From positions 127,666 to 191,665 of the forward strand of contig CAZCRF010000001.1 of NCBI GenBank assembly GCA_964501065.1: a stretch of DNA of 64,000 nucleotides, given 5' to 3'. This document shows positions 43,208 through 52,700 of the stretch, one piece after another. A program made the translations under genes and the position numbers. This DNA is from Hallerella sp964501065. Lineage in GTDB: Bacteria > Fibrobacterota > Fibrobacteria > Fibrobacterales > Fibrobacteraceae. The notes beneath the pieces were generated by a model. That model searched no databases and was not told the DNA's origin. It was given only the letters and a program-made list of their open reading frames with translations. Within the stretch, counting starts at the first letter, position 1. Each line of letters starts with the position of its first letter.

Positions 43208-44416
43208 TCAGGCGATTCTTTCGAAAGCCTTGGCGAGCTTTTCGAGAGCCTCGGCGCATTCCGCTTCGCTTACGTTCAACGGCGGCAGCAGGCGCACCAC
43301 GTTCCCCTTGGCGCTGAGCACGAGAAGCCCTTCGTCGCGCGCTGCGGAAATCAAGTCCCCGACGGGTTTGTCTGCGGGGAGCGGGATGCCGAAAATCAGA
43401 CCTTCTCCGCGGATTTCCCCCAAGAAGGGGAATTTCCCTCGGAGCGATTCCAAGCCTTGGCGGATTTGCGCGGACCGGGCGTGCACGTTGCCCAAGAATC
43501 CCGGGGCGGTGATTTGCTCCACGACGGACAGCCCCACGGAACAGGCGACGGGGTTCCCACCGAAAGTCGTGCCGTGGTCTCCGGGGCGAAGCTCGTCGGC
43601 GACTTTTTGCCGCAAGAGGACGGCTCCGAGGGGCAGCCCACCGCCCAAAGCCTTCGCGAGCGAAACGAGATCCGGCTGTAGACCGTACTTTTCAAATCCC
43701 AAGAAAGTCCCGAGTCTCCCCATTCCCGCCTGGACTTCATCCACGATGACGAGGCAGCCGAATTCCTTCTGCAAGGCGTTCACCGTTTTCGCCATTTCCG
43801 CAGAGAGGGTCATCACGCCGCCTTCCGCTGCCAGGGATTCGAGCATGATGGCGCAGGTGCTTGCGTCGACTTCCGCCTTCAAGGCTTCCACGTCGTTCCA
43901 CGGAATGTGTACAAAGTCGCCCGGCATGTCGCCGAATCCTTCGCGGATGGATGGCTGCCCCGTCGCGGACAGGGCGGCGAATGTGCGGCCGTGGAAACTG
44001 TTCACGAAGGTGACGATTTTTTGCCGGTTCTTTTCTCCCTTGCGGTAAAAATATTTTCTGGCGAATTTGATGCAGCCCTCGTTCGCCTCCGTGCCGGAAT
44101 TGCAGAAAAACGCCTTGTCGAATCCGGTGACGGAAAGGAGCTTTTCCGCCAGTTGAATCTGCGGATAATTCGGGTAAAGGTTGCTCAAGTGGATGAACCT
44201 TTTCGCCTGGGATTCCATCGCGGACAAAATGCCCGGATTTTGGTGGCCGAGGGAGTTTACGGCTATCCCCGCGACAAAGTCCAAGTATCTTTTCCCGTCG
44301 GCGTCGAATAGGTAGGAGCCTTTCCCTTCCACGAAATCGACGTCGGGTTTCCCGTAAAGCGGCGCGATGACTTCTTTGTCTTTCGAAAGTAAATTCTTAA
44401 GCGAGGATTGTGCCAT
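43208..44416 (-). CDS. argD: Acetylornithine aminotransferase
   Basis: Converts N-acetylglutamate semialdehyde to N-acetylornithine in arginine synthesis, and in many bacteria the related step of lysine synthesis. The 402-residue class III PLP enzyme shows YLDFVAGIAVNSLGH, FFCNSGTEANEGCIKFARK, SFHGRTFAALSATGQ, VIVDEVQAGMGRLG and the PLP lysine in LVSLAKALGGGLPLGAV. The start overlaps the argB 3' end by 20 bases, so the two are co-transcribed as argB-argD. Confidence 0.94.
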   Translation of the reverse strand: MAQSSLKNLLSKDKEVIAPLYGKPDVDFVEGKGSYLFDADGKRYLDFVAGIAVNSLGHQNPGILSAMESQAKRFIHLSNLYPNYPQIQLAEKLLSVTGFDKAFFCNSGTEANEGCIKFARKYFYRKGEKNRQKIVTFVNSFHGRTFAALSATGQPSIREGFGDMPGDFVHIPWNDVEALKAEVDASTCAIMLESLAAEGGVMTLSAEMAKTVNALQKEFGCLVIVDEVQAGMGRLGTFLGFEKYGLQPDLVSLAKALGGGLPLGAVLLRQKVADELRPGDHGTTFGGNPVACSVGLSVVEQITAPGFLGNVHARSAQIRQGLESLRGKFPFLGEIRGEGLIFGIPLPADKPVGDLISAARDEGLLVLSAKGNVVRLLPPLNVSEAECAEALEKLAKAFERIA

Positions 44417-45173
44417 AGTTCAAATCTCCATTCACTTGTTTGCAAAATGTTTCCGCGTCCTTCCAACCCAGAATGTGGATTTCGCGGATGCCGCGAGACA
44501 ACGCCTTGACGCTTTCGCGCACCTTCGGAATCATGCCGCCGCTGATCGTTCCGTCGGAAATCAAGTCTTCCACTTTCGCCGGGGTCAATTCCGGTAGGGG
44601 GCTTTTGTTCTTGTCCAAGACTCCCGGGACGTCGCTCACGATCAGGAACTTGTCCGCGTTCAAGGCGACCGCCAGTTCGGATGCCGCAGTGTCCGCATTG
44701 ACGTTCCAAGCGGATTCGCCCCCGATGGAGATGGGGCTGACGACGGGAAGCCATTCGGCATTCCAAAGGTCCTGAATGATTTTGGGGTTCACGCGGAAAA
44801 TGTTCCCGACAAGCCCTAAATCCGCGCCGCCTGTCCGCTTTTCCGCTTCGAAGAGCCTCCCGTCGACGCCGGAGATGCCGACTGCGGCCGCTCCCGCGTT
44901 TTCGAGCATCCGCACAAGCTTCTTGTTCACATGCCCGGACAAGGTCATCTCGACCATTTTCATGATGCTCGGAGTCGTCACGCGCAAGCCTTCGATGAAT
45001 CGGGGCTCTTCCGACAGCAGGGAAATGTTCTCGTTGATGTCCTTTCCGCCGCCGTGGACGACTGCGATTTGGACGCCTTCGGCAAAAAGCCTTGCCACGG
45101 CTCGCGTGAATTCCAGGAGCTTCGCCTCGTCAATGGCCAAGCTTCCGCCAATTTTGACGACCACTTTTTTCAT
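44397..45173 (-). CDS. argB: Acetylglutamate kinase
   Basis: Phosphorylates N-acetylglutamate, the second step of arginine synthesis. The 258-residue amino-acid-kinase fold shows KKVVVKIGGSLAIDEAKLLE, the HGGGKDIN substrate loop, MVEMTLSGHVNKKLVRML and WNVNADTAASELAVAL. The start at 45173 gives the canonical beginning; a longer frame with a TTG start upstream is unlikely. AAGAGG lies 11 bases upstream. It is followed by overlapping argD. Confidence 0.94.
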   Translation of the reverse strand: MKKVVVKIGGSLAIDEAKLLEFTRAVARLFAEGVQIAVVHGGGKDINENISLLSEEPRFIEGLRVTTPSIMKMVEMTLSGHVNKKLVRMLENAGAAAVGISGVDGRLFEAEKRTGGADLGLVGNIFRVNPKIIQDLWNAEWLPVVSPISIGGESAWNVNADTAASELAVALNADKFLIVSDVPGVLDKNKSPLPELTPAKVEDLISDGTISGGMIPKVRESVKALSRGIREIHILGWKDAETFCKQVNGDLNYGTILA

Positions 45174-45267
45174 TTCGCCAAGAACCTCTTTTTTGAAAAG
45201 CAAATTTATCTATTTTCAGGCGGAATGTTCGGGATGAAGAGCGTTTAGGCCTCGGCAAATCGGAGTT

Positions 45268-45306
45268 CGCGAAAAAAATCTTCGCTACCCGTTGGGATTT
45301 TTCGCG
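45268..45306. repeat. Inverted repeat upstream of the ferredoxin gene
   Basis: CGCGAAAAA (45268-45276) and TTTTTCGCG (45298-45306) flank 21 bases between argB and the ferredoxin promoter (TTGGGA, 18 bases, TATATT at about 45319-45324). Its role is unknown. Confidence 0.4.
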
Positions 45307-45388
45307 GGGAATTGTTATATTCAAGAGGTCTAACCCGAATGGATTGAAAAACGTCTTTTCGGTCCGTTCACAAAAAAGAAGGCAATCT

Positions 45389-45586
45389 ATGGCAATTACA
45401 AAAGTTTGGCTCGACGAATCGAACGACGAATGTGTTTCTTGCGGCGCGTGCGAAGGCACTTGCGACGCGGTCTTTTCCGTTCCCGACAAGATGCAGGTGA
45501 AGGAAGGCGTCGATTACAGCCAATTCGAGGATGACATCAAGGCTGCGGCAGAAGGTTGCCCGGCTCAAGTCATCAAATACGAATAA
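45389..45586 (+). CDS. Small [4Fe-4S] ferredoxin
   Basis: A 65-residue electron carrier with one [4Fe-4S] cluster: Cys15, Cys18 and Cys21 (ECVSCGACEGTC) with Cys57 (EGCPAQVIKYE). An extra Cys25 could form a disulfide. The form is the monocluster type of anaerobes. AAGAAGG is six bases before the ATG. A terminator follows 24 bases past the stop, so it is a single-gene unit. Confidence 0.93.
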   Translation: MAITKVWLDESNDECVSCGACEGTCDAVFSVPDKMQVKEGVDYSQFEDDIKAAAEGCPAQVIKYE

Positions 45587-45609
45587 GCGGCATTCATCTC
45601 TCCTTTGGG

Positions 45610-45639
45610 CGGGCGGCATCTGTCGCCCGTCTTTCTTTT
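45610..45639 (+). terminator. Rho-independent terminator of the ferredoxin gene
   Basis: CGGGCG (45610-45615) and CGCCCG (45624-45629) with an 8-base loop, followed by TCTTTCTTTT. Confidence 0.8.
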
Positions 45640-45648
45640 GGGGAAATC

Positions 45649-47514
45649 TCACCGGATGCGGATTTTCAAAATCTCTGGACCGCTCTTCGCTACGTAAATT
45701 CCCCGGCGAATCCCTTGCAAGGCCATTTGCGCATCCGCCCCCGCGGCGAGGGCTTTCCCGATGAAGTTGCCGTTCGCGTCAAAGAGGAAGATGTCTCTCT
45801 TCGAACGCAGCGAGCCGTTTTCTAGGTGGAGTTCCCGGGGACTGTTGAAAATTTTGGCGAGGCGTGTCGTGCCTTCGCTGCTCGAGGAGGATTCCGCCGC
45901 GCTTGAAGAAAATTCCGCGGAACTCGAGGAGGCTTCGCCCCCGGCTGTCACGCTGATTTTCCCGGATTTGGACGCGGTCGTTTCGCCGCCGACGGTGCTC
46001 ACCGTGTAAGCGTAAACGGTCGGCTCGTCCACCGTGGGGACGTTCCCGCTGATTGTGATTTTTTTCGCCGAATGGTCAATCTCGATGGAGAAGGTCTCCG
46101 GGAAACCTTCGTAAGAGACGCTTGTCGCATTCTCCCAAGTGTAGCAGAACGGGGCGATGGCTGCGCCCGATTCCACTTGCTGGAATTGCGAACCCGCGCC
46201 GCATTTGGAGAGCGTCGCCGCTGCGGCACTGGAAGAGGATTTTTCCGCCGAAGAACTCGAAGACGTGGAGACGAAGTCGTTCACGTGCGTCACTCCCGAA
46301 TTGGAATAATTTCCGAGGCCGTAGGCGTTCCGCATGCCGTTCAAGACCGCCGTGTCGATGACTTGGCCGTCCGTTCCGCCGAATTTTGAAATTTGCCGTT
46401 TGACGATGGTGAGGTTATTGTCTCCCTCGTCCCCCGTGTCCCAGGCGATGGGGACGATTCCGCGGGATTTGGCCGCCTTGGCGACGTAGCCGTAATAACG
46501 CCCGCGGGATTTGTAATGGGCAGCCAAATGGGTCGCGTTCCCGCTCAATTGGCTGATTCTTTTGATAGACCCGAATTCCCCGATGACGACGGGATATCCT
46601 CTGTCGAAGTAGTCCTTTTTCAACAAGCTGAACATGGAGTCGATGTACACGGAATCGCACCAATGCGAGTATCCGTTCGAATAGAGGTTCCATCCCGTGT
46701 TGTGTACGTAATCGTCCGATTGGTAATTCTCCTGCCCCCAATAGTAATAGGCGTAGCCCCAGTTCGCATCGCTTTCCATCAACGCCCAGTTGTAGGGGTA
46801 AAAGTGCGGTTCGAACATCAGGTATCCGCTGCCCGCCGGATCGCTCGGCATCACGTCATACCCGGCGTTGTAAAGGGAGTCGGACTTTTCGATGTCCGCT
46901 TTCGGGGCTTGGACTATCAGTGTGCGCGTCGCGTTGTTTCCGCCCGTCGCGCGGACTGCGCTTGTGAACGTGTCGTAATAAGATTTCAGAGTCGTCGCCA
47001 TGGAGCCGTTCCACGTCAAATCCAATCCCGGTTCGTTCGCGCCGGCGAAGAGGAGCCTTTCGTTGTAGTTCTTGAACCGTTCGGCGATTTGCGTCCAGTA
47101 GCTTTGCAGTTTCGTTTGGATGTCGGCGTCCACAGACGTCCCGACGTTTCCCTCGAACCAGCCGCCGTCCCAGTGAATGTTCAAAATGGCGTAAGCCCCT
47201 GTCGAAAGCACCCTGTCGACGACCGTTTGCACGGAATCCATCCAAGAAGAGGAAATCGTGTTGTTTTGGGCGTGGCTGTCCCAGGCGCAGGGGATGCGGA
47301 TTGTGTTGAATCCGGCGGCTTTCAGGGAATCCACGTAGGCGGATGTCGGGTAAGGGTTCCCCCAGGCGGTCGGGTCTCCGGGGACTTCCATCGTGTTGCC
47401 GATGTTGATGCCGAATCCCATTTTCGGGTAGATTTCCGTCGCCTTGGGAAGGGCGAAAGTTTGAGCGGTGAAAAGGCTCAGGCAAAAAAGCAGGGGGCGA
47501 AGTTTGGAGTTCAT
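45649..47514 (-). CDS. Secreted GH5 endoglucanase with poly-serine linkers and C-terminal module
   Basis: A 621-residue cellulase-type enzyme hydrolysing beta-1,4-glucans. It has a signal peptide (about 1-22) and a GH5 catalytic domain (about 27-400) with acid/base Glu161 (FAGANEPG) and nucleophile Glu313 (VVIGEFGS). The conserved opening is MGFGINIGNTMEVPGDPTAW, and AILNIHWDGGW lies between. A first serine-rich linker (417-433) leads to an Ig/MBG-like module (about 435-526; CGAGSQFQQVESG). A second linker (528-547) leads to the C-terminal secretion/surface module (RDIFLFDANGNFIGKALAA). The linker type and C-terminal module are characteristic of Fibrobacter cellulases. No ribosome site is obvious beyond AGGAACC. 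Mannan or xyloglucan activity cannot be excluded. Confidence 0.94.
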   Translation of the reverse strand: MNSKLRPLLFCLSLFTAQTFALPKATEIYPKMGFGINIGNTMEVPGDPTAWGNPYPTSAYVDSLKAAGFNTIRIPCAWDSHAQNNTISSSWMDSVQTVVDRVLSTGAYAILNIHWDGGWFEGNVGTSVDADIQTKLQSYWTQIAERFKNYNERLLFAGANEPGLDLTWNGSMATTLKSYYDTFTSAVRATGGNNATRTLIVQAPKADIEKSDSLYNAGYDVMPSDPAGSGYLMFEPHFYPYNWALMESDANWGYAYYYWGQENYQSDDYVHNTGWNLYSNGYSHWCDSVYIDSMFSLLKKDYFDRGYPVVIGEFGSIKRISQLSGNATHLAAHYKSRGRYYGYVAKAAKSRGIVPIAWDTGDEGDNNLTIVKRQISKFGGTDGQVIDTAVLNGMRNAYGLGNYSNSGVTHVNDFVSTSSSSSAEKSSSSAAAATLSKCGAGSQFQQVESGAAIAPFCYTWENATSVSYEGFPETFSIEIDHSAKKITISGNVPTVDEPTVYAYTVSTVGGETTASKSGKISVTAGGEASSSSAEFSSSAAESSSSSEGTTRLAKIFNSPRELHLENGSLRSKRDIFLFDANGNFIGKALAAGADAQMALQGIRRGIYVAKSGPEILKIRIR

Positions 47515-47675
47515 CGGGAGGGGTTCCTTTTTTGGAAAAAGATAATTTGAAAATCGCCTAGGGAGATGTCTCGCGGATTTTTAGCGTTGTCCGGAAACAT
47601 CGCAGTCGAAAGAACGCATCCTTGGCGAGGGCGAATTTCCTAAAAAAGAGATTATATTCTCGGCAAGGAGTTCTT

Positions 47676-48509
47676 ATGATTGAAAATGCTGAGGCAGAAA
47701 GTTCGAAAAGAGGTGTGGAGTTGTGGAATGACGCCGTTTCGACGGCTCTCAAAATTCCGCATGTGGCGATTGACCGGACGGAATTTTTGAAACGGGAACT
47801 GTCTCCCTACATCGGCGAAGGGGATTTGGACAAGGTGGAATCCTCCCGGCCGTGGGAACTGGTCGGGGATGAAGTCTTGGAAAAAATTGCGAAGTCCTGC
47901 ATCCGCTCGGCGACGCTTCACGCTTCGGCGAAGAGCTTTGTCGCGGGGCTTCCGGGCGGAATCGGTCTTGTCGGGACAATTCCCTTGGACATGTTGCAGT
48001 ATTTTTACCACACCATCCGGCTTTCCCAAAAAATATCCTATTTGTACGGGTTCCCGAACCTTGTCGATGAAAAGGGGAACATTTCCGACAGCGCGGTCGA
48101 TCTGCTTTCCGTCTATCTCGGCGTCAATCTGGGGGTGAATGTCGCGGGGCAGGCGATTGAAGTCGTCGTGAAGCAGCTCTCCAAGACGGCTCCTGCGAAA
48201 GTCGCCGCGAAGTCGCTCACGAAATCTTTCTTTTACCCTCTGGTGAAAAAGATGGCGCCCCACTTGGGTGTCAAGATGACGAAGCAGCTTTGGGGAAAAG
48301 GTGTGGGCAAAGTGCTGCCCGTTCTCGGGGGCGTTCTCTCCGGCGGATTGACGGCCTATTCCATCCACGGCGGCGGGAAAAAACTTTTGGAAAAGATGAA
48401 GGGGCAGAAGGAAATCTTCATGAGGGAAGATGCCAAGCGTTTGCCCGCACCGGCGCAAGTCCCGGAAAAAGCTGAAGTCGTCGTCGAATCGGACGAGTCT
48501 GCCGGCTGA
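47676..48509 (+). CDS. EcsC family protein
   Basis: A 277-residue protein with an EcsC-like domain: a hydrophobic, glycine-rich centre (SFVAGLPGGIGLVGTIPLDM, YYHTIRLSQKISYLYG-like stretch, SVYLGVNLGVNVAGQAIEVV) and a further hydrophobic segment near the end (VLPVLGGVLSGGLTAYSI). The family is associated with ABC-type secretion in Bacillus, but its biochemical role is unknown. AAGGAG is five bases before the ATG, and TATATT lies shortly upstream, so the leader is short. It stands alone between GH5 and a convergent LysR gene. Confidence 0.85.
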   Translation: MIENAEAESSKRGVELWNDAVSTALKIPHVAIDRTEFLKRELSPYIGEGDLDKVESSRPWELVGDEVLEKIAKSCIRSATLHASAKSFVAGLPGGIGLVGTIPLDMLQYFYHTIRLSQKISYLYGFPNLVDEKGNISDSAVDLLSVYLGVNLGVNVAGQAIEVVVKQLSKTAPAKVAAKSLTKSFFYPLVKKMAPHLGVKMTKQLWGKGVGKVLPVLGGVLSGGLTAYSIHGGGKKLLEKMKGQKEIFMREDAKRLPAPAQVPEKAEVVVESDESAG

Positions 48510-48521
48510 TGGACTGTCCGT

Positions 48522-49421
48522 TCAGCGGCCTGGTGAATTTTTCTTTTGGCTGCGGTGTGAAACGGATTCCTTCAGGTAGTGGAAAAAATTTTCCGTGGGG
48601 GAGTTGTCCTGCTTGTTCCGCCGCATGGAAATGACGATGTCGCGTTTGAATGCCGCGTCGGTGATTTCCAACAGCTTCACTTTCTTGTGGTCCATTTTTC
48701 CCCAAGAGATTTCGGGCCAGAATCCGACCCCGATTCCCGCCGCCACCGCTTCTTTGACGGCGACCGCGTTGTCGCTTTCGAAGGTGACGTTTCCGTGGAA
48801 ACCGATGCCTTCGCACAGCTCCGAGCAGATTTTCCGGTATTGCTTGGAACCGTACAGGCTGATGAATTTTTCGTCCCGCATGTCAAAAAGGGAGACGCTT
48901 TGCATCTTTTTATAGAGGTCTTTGTTCGGGACAGCCAAGAATATCTTTTCCGTCGTCACGAAAATTTCGTCGCTGTAGGTGCTGTCCAGTTCCGGGCGAT
49001 ATTTGGCGAAAGTGCGCACGCAAATGTCGAAAGCCTTCTCCTCTTCGTTTTGGATCAAGTCCACGTCGATTTCGGGGTGCTTTTTTTTGTACTCGATGAC
49101 CAAGTGCATGATGAGCGTCGAAGCGGCCAAGGCGTTCAATTTGACGCTAGTGTTGAGCTTGTTCGCCGTCTCGCGCAAGAATTCGGGCAACGCCGAGATT
49201 TCCTCGTAGAGGGGTCGGAGCTTCTCGTAAAAGAGTTTGCCTATCTCCGTGAGCTTGATGTTCCGGCCTTGATTCTTGAATAGTTGGACGCCCAGTTCGT
49301 TTTCCAATTTGCGGATGGATTGCGTGAGCGCGGGTTGCACGATGAAGAGGTTCTTCGCACTCTGCGTCACGTGTTCCGTCCGGGCGACTTCCAAGAAGTA
49401 TTTCAACTGCGTCATTTCCAT
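48522..49421 (-). CDS. LysR-family transcriptional regulator
   Basis: A 299-residue LysR-type regulator with the N-terminal helix-turn-helix (LKYFLEVARTEHVTQSAKNL, VQPALTQSIRKLENELGVQL) and an effector-binding domain. The first Met and one two codons later (49415) are both possible starts. It is divergent from the FISUMP lipoprotein gene with 132 bases between, the usual LysR-target layout, so that gene or the AspT-type transporter after it may be its target. Confidence 0.9.
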   Translation of the reverse strand: MEMTQLKYFLEVARTEHVTQSAKNLFIVQPALTQSIRKLENELGVQLFKNQGRNIKLTEIGKLFYEKLRPLYEEISALPEFLRETANKLNTSVKLNALAASTLIMHLVIEYKKKHPEIDVDLIQNEEEKAFDICVRTFAKYRPELDSTYSDEIFVTTEKIFLAVPNKDLYKKMQSVSLFDMRDEKFISLYGSKQYRKICSELCEGIGFHGNVTFESDNAVAVKEAVAAGIGVGFWPEISWGKMDHKKVKLLEITDAAFKRDIVISMRRNKQDNSPTENFFHYLKESVSHRSQKKNSPGR

Positions 49422-49553
49422 ATATTAGTGAAATTTATAAAAATAATGTTTATTCATCACTAAAAATGATTGATTCGATACTTGGATTCTATTAGTCAAA
49501 AGCTCTATTGTCTGTTATCTTTGGCTCTGAAAATCAAAATTCAGGAGAATCCG

Positions 49554-50084
49554 ATGAAAACGATTCAAAAATCCCTTGTTCTATTTGCGGCTCTTTCTGT
49601 CGCCGCCCTGTTCAACGCTTGCGAAAAATCGGGAGCGTGCGCTTACGATGAATCCGGGAACAAGTTGGTCTGCGCCGAGAAGACTTACAAGACGGTCAAG
49701 ACGGGCGGAAAGGTCTGGCTTGCGGAAAACGTCACGACTTTGGACTTGACGGGCACCGGGCACTGCTACAACGACAGCGCCAAGAACTGCGAAATTTACG
49801 GGAGCCTGCTCCCATTCGAAACAGCCGTCAAGATTTGCCCGGAAGGTTGGGCTCTCCCCTCCCAAGCCGATTTTGAAAAGGCGGATCTTTCCGCTTTGGA
49901 TGTCGTCAAGGCCGGGTTCCGCTATTACGACGGGAAATTCGCCGACATGGGGGAAAGCGCGAGCTTCTGGACTGCCGATTCGTATGATGATTCCCGCGCC
50001 ACTCTTGTCCGCATCACGGATAAATTGACGTTTGAACATTTCAACAAGTCCATCGACGCTTCGGTTCGCTGCGTCCAAAAGTAA
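49554..50084 (+). CDS. FISUMP-domain (Fib_succ_major) lipoprotein
   Basis: A 176-residue lipoprotein with lipobox FNAC and the Fibrobacter succinogenes major paralogous domain (TIGR02145): YKTVKTGGKVWLAENVTTLD, GHCYNDSAKNCEIYGSLLPF, KICPEGWALPSQADFEKAD and a final DASVRCVQK. The domain's function is unknown; it is abundant on Fibrobacter surface proteins. Residues 1-24 serve as the signal. AGGAG precedes the ATG at 49554; the frame upstream of it is not protein-like. It lies 16 bases before an AspT-type transporter gene. Confidence 0.9.
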   Translation: MKTIQKSLVLFAALSVAALFNACEKSGACAYDESGNKLVCAEKTYKTVKTGGKVWLAENVTTLDLTGTGHCYNDSAKNCEIYGSLLPFETAVKICPEGWALPSQADFEKADLSALDVVKAGFRYYDGKFADMGESASFWTADSYDDSRATLVRITDKLTFEHFNKSIDASVRCVQK

Positions 50085-50100
50085 TCGCGCCAGGGTTCTT

Positions 50101-51762
50101 ATGCAATGGTTCATTGACCTGTTCACGGGAACATCCGTCGCCCACCAAGTCGTCGCCCTTTCGTTCACGGCCGCCGTCGGTTTGATGATTGGGAAAATCA
50201 AAGTGAAAGGCGTCAGCCTCGGAGGCGCGGGGGCTTTGTTCGTCGGCATCCTCTTTGGCCATTTGGGCCTTCGCATGGAACCGAACGTCTTGCATTTCAT
50301 GCAGGAGTTCGGGCTGATTCTGTTCGTTTACACCATCGGCATGCAGGTCGGCCCCGGATTCATTGATTCCATTCGGCGGCACGGGCTCGTTCTGAACGTG
50401 CTTGCGACGGGGACTGTTTTGCTGGGAGTCTTGATAACCGTCGGCATTTACTTTTTGACGGACTTGCACGACAATGTCCCGATTTTGGTCGGGATGCTCT
50501 GTGGGGCGGTCACGAATACGCCGTCCCTCGGAGCTGCCAATTCCGCTTTGGCCGCAGCCGGTGCGGATGCCTCTCTTACGGGAGTCGGTTATGCGGTGGC
50601 GTACCCGTTCGGCGTCATCGGAATCATCTTGGTGATGATTCTCGTGAGAATCTTCTTTCGGAAGAATCCGGAGGAGTCGGCCAAGGAATACTCCGAGGAG
50701 CTGGGGAAGACCCGGAAGGAAATCATTTCGTGCAGCCTTTCCCTGGACAATCGGAATCTTTTCGGCCTTCCCATCAAGGAAATACCCGGAATCCGTTCGA
50801 GCGGCATCGTCATCACCCGTTTGCAGCGGGGGGAGAACGTTTCCATGCCGGACGGGAAGGTGGTCTTGCAAGAGGGCGACAAACTTCACATCGTGGGGTT
50901 TCCGCAAGACGTCGCGTTGATGGAAAAGCTCATCGGTTCGAGGCTTGAAAAGCCGATTACGGAAGTCAAGTCCAAATTGGAGACCCGCAGCATTTTGGTG
51001 ACGAATCCGAAAGTCCTCGGCAAGACTCTCGGCGCGTTGGCCTTGGAACGTTTCGGCGTGACGGCCAGTCGGGTCGTTCGCGGGGAATTCAAATTCACGG
51101 GTCGTTTGGATTTGCGGTTGAAATTCGCGGACAAGGTGTTGGTCGTCGGCTCGGAAGAGGGCATCTTGGCTGCGGCGAAATACCTCGGCAATTCTCTCAA
51201 GGCTCTGGACAAGCCGGAAATCATCCCCGCGTTCCTCGGCATCTTCCTCGGCATTATCGTCGGCTCCATTCCCATCGCCATTCCCGGAGTGCCGACTCCG
51301 CTGAAACTGGGACTTGCCGGAGGCCCGTTGATTGTGGCCATTTTCCTTTCGCGCAAACGCAAAATCGGACCGCTGAACTTTTTCATGGCGGCCAGTGCGA
51401 ATTTGATGCTCCGGGAGCTGGGCATCACGCTGTTCCTCACTTGCGTCGGTCTGAATGCGGGAATCCGATTCTTTGACGTCTTGTTGAACGGGAGCGGATT
51501 CTACTATATGGGATTGGCGGCTCTGATAACGTTCGTGCCGCTGATGATTGCGGGAATCGTCGGGACGAAGATTTTCAAGGTGAATTATCTGAGCCTTTGC
51601 GGGATGATTGCCGGTTCCATGACGGATCCTCCCGCGCTCGCTTTCGCGAACGGCCTTTCGAACAGCGAAGCGACCAATGTCGGCTACGCTTCCGTGTACC
51701 CGCTGACGATGCTGCTCCGCATTCTGAGCGCACAGGTGCTGGCCATTCTGCTGATTTCGTGA
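50101..51762 (+). CDS. AspT/YidE-type transporter with RCK_C domains
   Basis: A 553-residue inner-membrane protein of the aspartate:alanine exchanger (AAEx) family, with two homologous membrane halves (about 1-180 and 375-553; AALSFTA-like opening, EFGLILFVYTIGMQVGPGF, LGITLFLTCVGLNAGIRFF). Two cytoplasmic TrkA-C/RCK_C regulatory domains lie between them (about 200-290 and 300-365; GKVVLQEGDKLHIVGFPQDV). The conserved GAVTNTPSLGAANSAL and GSMTDPPALAFAN motifs are present. The substrate may be aspartate/alanine or succinate-like dicarboxylates, but is not determined. Start at 50101. It may be controlled together with the FISUMP gene by the divergent LysR. Confidence 0.9.
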   Translation: MQWFIDLFTGTSVAHQVVALSFTAAVGLMIGKIKVKGVSLGGAGALFVGILFGHLGLRMEPNVLHFMQEFGLILFVYTIGMQVGPGFIDSIRRHGLVLNVLATGTVLLGVLITVGIYFLTDLHDNVPILVGMLCGAVTNTPSLGAANSALAAAGADASLTGVGYAVAYPFGVIGIILVMILVRIFFRKNPEESAKEYSEELGKTRKEIISCSLSLDNRNLFGLPIKEIPGIRSSGIVITRLQRGENVSMPDGKVVLQEGDKLHIVGFPQDVALMEKLIGSRLEKPITEVKSKLETRSILVTNPKVLGKTLGALALERFGVTASRVVRGEFKFTGRLDLRLKFADKVLVVGSEEGILAAAKYLGNSLKALDKPEIIPAFLGIFLGIIVGSIPIAIPGVPTPLKLGLAGGPLIVAIFLSRKRKIGPLNFFMAASANLMLRELGITLFLTCVGLNAGIRFFDVLLNGSGFYYMGLAALITFVPLMIAGIVGTKIFKVNYLSLCGMIAGSMTDPPALAFANGLSNSEATNVGYASVYPLTMLLRILSAQVLAILLIS

Positions 51763-51767
51763 ACGGC

Positions 51768-51789
51768 TTGCCCCACCGGCAATCTGTTT
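51768..51789 (+). terminator. Weak terminator between the transporter and the convergent cysteine synthase-type gene
   Basis: TTGCC-ccacc-GGCAA (51768-51782) followed by TCTGTTT. The short stem makes this a tentative call. Confidence 0.4.
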
Positions 51790-52700
51790 CAGCCGTATAA
51801 ATGCTTGCTGAAGTATCGGTCTCCGCGATCCGGCAAGATGATGACGATGTTCCCGGACGCTCCCGATGCGGCCAGTTTTTGCGCGGCGGACAGGGCTGCT
51901 CCCGAAGAAGAGCCGGCGAAGATTCCCTCTTTTGAAGCCAAAGCCCTTGCGCATTCGAAAGCTTCGTCGTCGCTGACTTTGACGACTTTGTCCACGAGGG
52001 ACATTTTCATCGTTTCCGGGATGAAGTCGTTTCCGATGCCTTCCAAATTGTAATCTCCGTGTTCTCCGCCGCCCATCGTGGAACCGACGGGATCCGCCAA
52101 CACTCCGCGAATATTTGGATTCCTTTCTTTTAAGAATTGAAGCACTCCCGTATAAGTCCCGCCGCTCCCCGCGCCAGCCACTACATAATCCACGTCGCCG
52201 TCCAAGGCGTCCCAGATTTCCGGGCCTGTCGTCTTGTAATGCGCCAAAGGATTTGCCGGGTTGTGGAACTGCCGAAGGGAAATGGCCCCGGGGATTTGCC
52301 CGAGCAATTCTTCCGCTTTCCGTTCTGCGCCGAGCATTCCCCCTTCCCGAGGCGTGTTGACAATCTCTGCGCCGAGAGCCTTCATCAAAATCATTTTCTC
52401 TTCTGAAAATTTTGTCGGCACGACAAAGAGGACGCGCACTCCCCTTCCCAGAGCGGCGAAGGCTATCCCCAGCCCCATGTTTCCGGCCGTGGCTTCTACA
52501 ATCGTCCCTCCCGGTTTTAGAATCCCGGATGCGAAGGCCTCTTCCACCATGAATTTCCCCGTTCGATCCTTGACGCTTCCGGAAGGATTGTACAGTTCCA
52601 GCTTTGCAAACAAATTCACCTGTTTGGAAATTTCGACGTGATTCAGCTTGACTAGCGGAGTGTTTCCAATCAAGGATTGCATCGATTCGTAGTATTTCAT
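51789..52700 (-). CDS. mccA: Cysteine synthase/cystathionine beta-synthase family enzyme
   Basis: A 303-residue fold-type II PLP enzyme with SLIGNTPLVKLNHVEISKQV, the PLP lysine in NPSGSVKDRTGKFMVEEA, TSGN-like ATAGNMGLGIAFA and the phosphate loop GAGSGGTYTGV. The MILMKALGAEIVNTPREGGM stretch and its pairing with a cystathionine lyase gene match MccA (O-acetylserine-dependent cystathionine beta-synthase) of reverse transsulfuration, although ordinary cysteine synthase activity is possible. The start at 52700 overlaps the stop of the upstream lyase gene (ATGA), so the two are co-translated. No C-terminal CBS domain is present. Confidence 0.85.
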   Translation of the reverse strand: MKYYESMQSLIGNTPLVKLNHVEISKQVNLFAKLELYNPSGSVKDRTGKFMVEEAFASGILKPGGTIVEATAGNMGLGIAFAALGRGVRVLFVVPTKFSEEKMILMKALGAEIVNTPREGGMLGAERKAEELLGQIPGAISLRQFHNPANPLAHYKTTGPEIWDALDGDVDYVVAGAGSGGTYTGVLQFLKERNPNIRGVLADPVGSTMGGGEHGDYNLEGIGNDFIPETMKMSLVDKVVKVSDDEAFECARALASKEGIFAGSSSGAALSAAQKLAASGASGNIVIILPDRGDRYFSKHLYG